From: Phoronis australis
Lineage: Eukaryota; Phoronida; Phoronidae
DNA length: 60,000 nucleotides
Assembly (NCBI GenBank): GCA_002633005.1
Contig: NMRA01000078.1
Location: forward strand, 944,233 to 1,004,232
Direction: 5' to 3'
Shown piece after piece: positions 56,664 through 60,000 of this stretch. The notes under the pieces are model-generated. The model did not search any database. It worked only from the letters and a program-made list of their open reading frames with translations, and had not been told where the DNA came from. The translations under genes were made by a program, and so were the position numbers. Each line of letters begins with the position of its first letter. Position 1 is the stretch's first letter.

Positions 56664-56934
56664 GGGCCCAGTTGCATAAAAGTTATACGCCGTATAGCAA
56701 CAATGACGTCGCATTATCACGGGTCACGTTGTTAGTGCTGAACAATGCACATGACGTCATGCAACAATCAAACTTATCCAGCGGATATCTTTTGAAGCTT
56801 TATGCAACTCAGCCCTGCTGGATAAGTTTGACTGTTGCATGACATCAGGTGCATTGTTTAACAATAACAACGTGACGTGTGATAATGCGACGACGTCATT
56901 GCTATAGCGTATAACTTTTGTGGAACTGGGCCCA
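56664..56934. mobile_element. Head-to-head family C dimer
   Basis: Two family C units meet at about 56815. The outer ends are GGGCCCAGTTGCATAAAAGT and its counterpart ACTTTTGTGGAACTGGGCCC. The whole is an imperfect palindrome of about 270 bases. Confidence 0.85.
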
Positions 56935-58144
56935 GATGTCTCCGTAGTTTCTTTTTAACTTAGGTTCACAACTAGGATATCAGTCCTAAGAGATTTCAGT
57001 TTTAACAGACATTTTGTGTAAAATTTGAAATGTTTTTGCTGTTTGTATGATAGTTTGATTGTCTGGGTAGTTAAAAAGCTATAGAAGACACAGTATTGGT
57101 TTTAGGGTCTTCTCAAAAGTTTTTGTCAGGTAACTAAATAATTTACCTGTGGTGATGACCCGTGACTGGTGTATGGGCTAACATTTGTCCAGTTTTATGA
57201 GAGCTGAAATTACATTGGAAAAAAAAAATCGTTTTCATTGTTTTAACTTATAGACTCTGATATGCCTCTTAAAAAGTTTAGTTTTGTCCATCGTCTGTAA
57301 GAGATGCCATTTTCACTTTCTATTAAGTGAGGTATTTGATACATATGTATGAGCTGATATTATTCACCTTAAGTAGCATGTAGGTAGATGTTTAAACGGA
57401 ATTAATGCCATGATCTGTACTAACCATCTTTTTGATAATAGAGCAAAGATTAGTTTTACATTTGCGTGTCGAATCGAAAAGTTATTCAATGAACTTGGTT
57501 TAACAAAGTCTTTCTAAAATACGTGTTCGTCTGCTTTTAATATGTGTCATCACGTTAACTTTAAGGCTGCGTGGCAGCGCCTGTGTTTGAAAACCTGAAG
57601 GTTTTAGTTCATGGTTTGGAGTGAAACTCTTTGTTTTTGTTCTTTACTATGGTTGGTCCCTAATTGGTTACGATAACACTGTTGACTGTATGGCGTTCAT
57701 TCAGGTTGCTTCTGCAGCACGATTCACACTGCTAACTTGATTTATTCTAGTTGAAGTTTGTGATTTTGGCTTGACCTAATTAGCACTCCCAGCCTCCGTG
57801 TGGAAATTGACCTCAAGAGTATTTTGCACTCAACAAAAACAGTAGTTGTACTGGTAGAAACATAATACTCTTGGACTCGGTACATCAAAGTTTGCACAGG
57901 TTGCTAGTTAGAGCTTCTGCAGATTATTGCGAATGTTATGAGCCCTGCGTCTTTTATATCAGTGTTACAGCTTGCAGTTGACTCAAGTACACGAAAGCAC
58001 CTGTTTTTCTTAAACATTGGCACACCCCCACAAATCAGTCTCGCAGTACATTCAGGCTCTCATTCACTCCGTTGAATACATTCACTAGTACGACCGAGCT
58101 CAGAAGAGTAGGAGACTCCTGTGTGCAATGCTCGATTGTCTTCC

Positions 58145-58220
58145 AGTCAAGGCAGGGTTTGATCCTGAGGTTCTCCCTAATAAGAGTCCAGAGCTTAAAC
58201 CACTGAGCCGCAATGTCTCC
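58145..58220 (-). repeat. tRNA-like fragment
   Basis: Minus strand: ATTGCGGCTCAGTGGTTTAA as A box and CAGGATCAAACCCTG as B box, at roughly correct spacing. Probably a SINE head or tRNA pseudogene. Confidence 0.4.
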
Positions 58221-58616
58221 TTGAAGCTCATTTTGTGCTGGCCATCCTCATAACACAAGTTGAAAAAAGTGACTACCAAATTAAAAAAAGTGCTGTACCA
58301 TTTTTTAGTAAATTAAGTTTAACTGAGAGGAATATGGTAAATCAGATAATTTCTAACCTTGTACACGGAAAACAAGTCTTTAATTTGGGGCAAAAATAAT
58401 TGCTAAAATTGCCATATTTTTATTTTCAGAGACTTACCAAATTGATTGTTGTAAAGGCTCAAAATTTTGCCAAATAATTGGCAATAGCTTCATCATATAA
58501 ACCATGCTAAAAGCAAAGTAAAATTCTCCAAAAATTTGTTTTTTTCCTGGAATTTTGATAAAAATTAAATTTCACCTGTTTGCCAAACTGAAGACTGATA
58601 TGTATGACCAATGTCG

Positions 58617-58697
58617 TATTATATAATATTATATTGTGCATTGTATTATATAATATTATATTGTGCATTGTATTATATAATATTATATTGTGCATTG
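58617..58697. repeat. 27-base minisatellite, 3 copies
   Basis: Exact 27-base units start at 58617, 58644 and 58671, each with TATTATATAATATTATATTG and TGCATTG. The lack of differences suggests recent expansion. Confidence 0.95.
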
Positions 58698-60000
58698 TAT
58701 TATACAAAGCTTGTTGAAAACATGACTTTTTTGAAAACTTGATGCAGTGTCGCTTTTGTAGAAACAATCTCCTTTCTTCAGGTGTGCAGGTATGAAGTAA
58801 CTCACCGAGAGACATAACAAACAAACAAATTAAAATACTAGCTATGTTTTGAGACTGCATGTCTCATCATCAGGCAATAAGTGGAATGAACATACAAAGT
58901 GAAATAAACAGTGGAATGCCTGTGATAGTGGGGAGAGGGGCATACAATATTAGAGAGTGTGAATGTATCACACAGTAGGAAGCCCACAAGCCTAACGAAA
59001 CAGAGCCAGCGTGCTGTACATGCCTGTGAGCTGCTCATTCAACACAGGTTTTTCGTGATTTGATCTATAACGATTCCAAGATTTTTAGCGGAACTGTGTC
59101 ATCTTCAACATAAGGAATGATGGTATTGCCTATTATTTCTTGCCTAGTTATTTTTCCGCCATGTTGGTGCACAAAATAATCTTGAATGGACCCACCCTGC
59201 AAGTGCATAAACAACTCTCAAGGGAGAACACACTGTGTGTCCAGTGCAACGCTGTATTATAGTGTAAGGGTGGAGTTTTTCAGAAAATAAAATGCTTCGA
59301 TTCGAATGTCTGTGAACCAACCCATCTATTACTTTTGTGTGCATCAAACTAGAATAGGGGCATGGTGAACGAGCTGTTTTTTTTCTCACCTGGTCATGCT
59401 GGTAGGGGCATTCAAGGGTAATTTTGCTGTGCTTTTCAACTGATAGCGTGTAACAAAGCCAGGTAAAATAGAGCTTAGTACACTAGTGTGCTAAGCTCTT
59501 TGCCCTCATTTGCCCTTCAGGCATAGGGGTCGAAAAAAATGTCTACAACACACAGATAGGCATTCTCAAATAATAATGTAACAAATTCCTCCTCACCAAG
59601 TCCACATTGTTTGACAATGCACTTACCTTACGTAGAAACGTACGTACATTTGTGCTGTGATGTGTAACTTTGCTATTATAATTGGTCTCCAAAACAGCTT
59701 TTATCTCAAATTCAGCTACCCCGCTTGTGATTTTCAAAGTATGCACCCCGTGACTCAGTTGAATTTTATAGTAAATTTAATTTTTGTATGTGTCTAACTT
59801 AATAAATTTTTACCTATTACTCAATTGAATTGTGTAGTACTGTGCGCGGTACAATCTCAACAATTTCGGTGAAAAATAATTGCCAAAATTATCTTTTTAT
59901 TTTGTCCTAAATTGGCGAGGTTTTACCGTAGTCGAATTGTTTAACAGTTGTAATAATACAATTCAGCTGTGGAGTTCTCTACAATATATGTGGACTCTTC

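Larger units (their letters stand above)
50211..60000. other. Long first intron of the 50082 gene
   Basis: Nearly 10 kb of AT-rich sequence without convincing exons. It holds a family B repeat (55046-55371), a foldback element (55389-55651), a family C dimer (56664-56934), a tRNA-like fragment (58145-58220), a 27-base minisatellite (58617-58697) and family G halves near 58380 and 59850. Confidence 0.5.

Overview
The window reads as genomic DNA of an invertebrate animal. Genes are split into short exons with GT/AG introns, base composition is AT-rich, and introns and spacers are full of short inverted-repeat transposon relics and minisatellites. I cannot name the species. The gene content (a SEFIR-domain IL-17 receptor and one NET1/ARHGEF3-type Rho exchange factor) fits a marine invertebrate, perhaps a non-vertebrate deuterostome, but that is inference.

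Region 1 (1111-21494, minus strand) holds a complete IL-17 receptor-like gene. I rebuilt it as 10 coding exons whose splice phases all agree, giving 689 residues: signal peptide, cysteine-rich ectodomain, one membrane span, SEFIR domain and a hydrophilic tail. Exon 4 and exon 1 each occur twice, in near-identical blocks (about 1.24 and 1.36 kb) that meet at single N positions. This pattern suggests two alleles placed side by side in the assembly rather than true exon duplication.

Region 2 (21865-39863, plus strand) holds a complete NET1/ARHGEF3-like Rho GEF: 12 coding exons, 507 residues, a basic nuclear-signal-rich N-terminus, then DH and PH domains. An in-frame alternative first exon is likely at 22464-22630. 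The receptor and the GEF start head to head, with at most 370 bases between start codons if the nearer receptor exon 1 is used, so they may share a promoter.

Region 3 (39864-50081) is mainly spacer with transposon relics. It has a few coding-like segments that I cannot identify, including a minus-strand open segment ending in KDEL.

Region 4 (50082-60000, plus strand) starts with a convincing signal-peptide first exon followed by a very long intron; the rest of that gene lies mostly or wholly outside the window.

Repeats include at least six families of short inverted-repeat elements, a 545-base element with 26-base ends, a nested repeat with about 145-base monomers in a GEF intron, several 19-29-base minisatellites, and several tRNA-like fragments. 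Two of the GEF splice donors lie inside local tandem repeats that copy the donor sequence.
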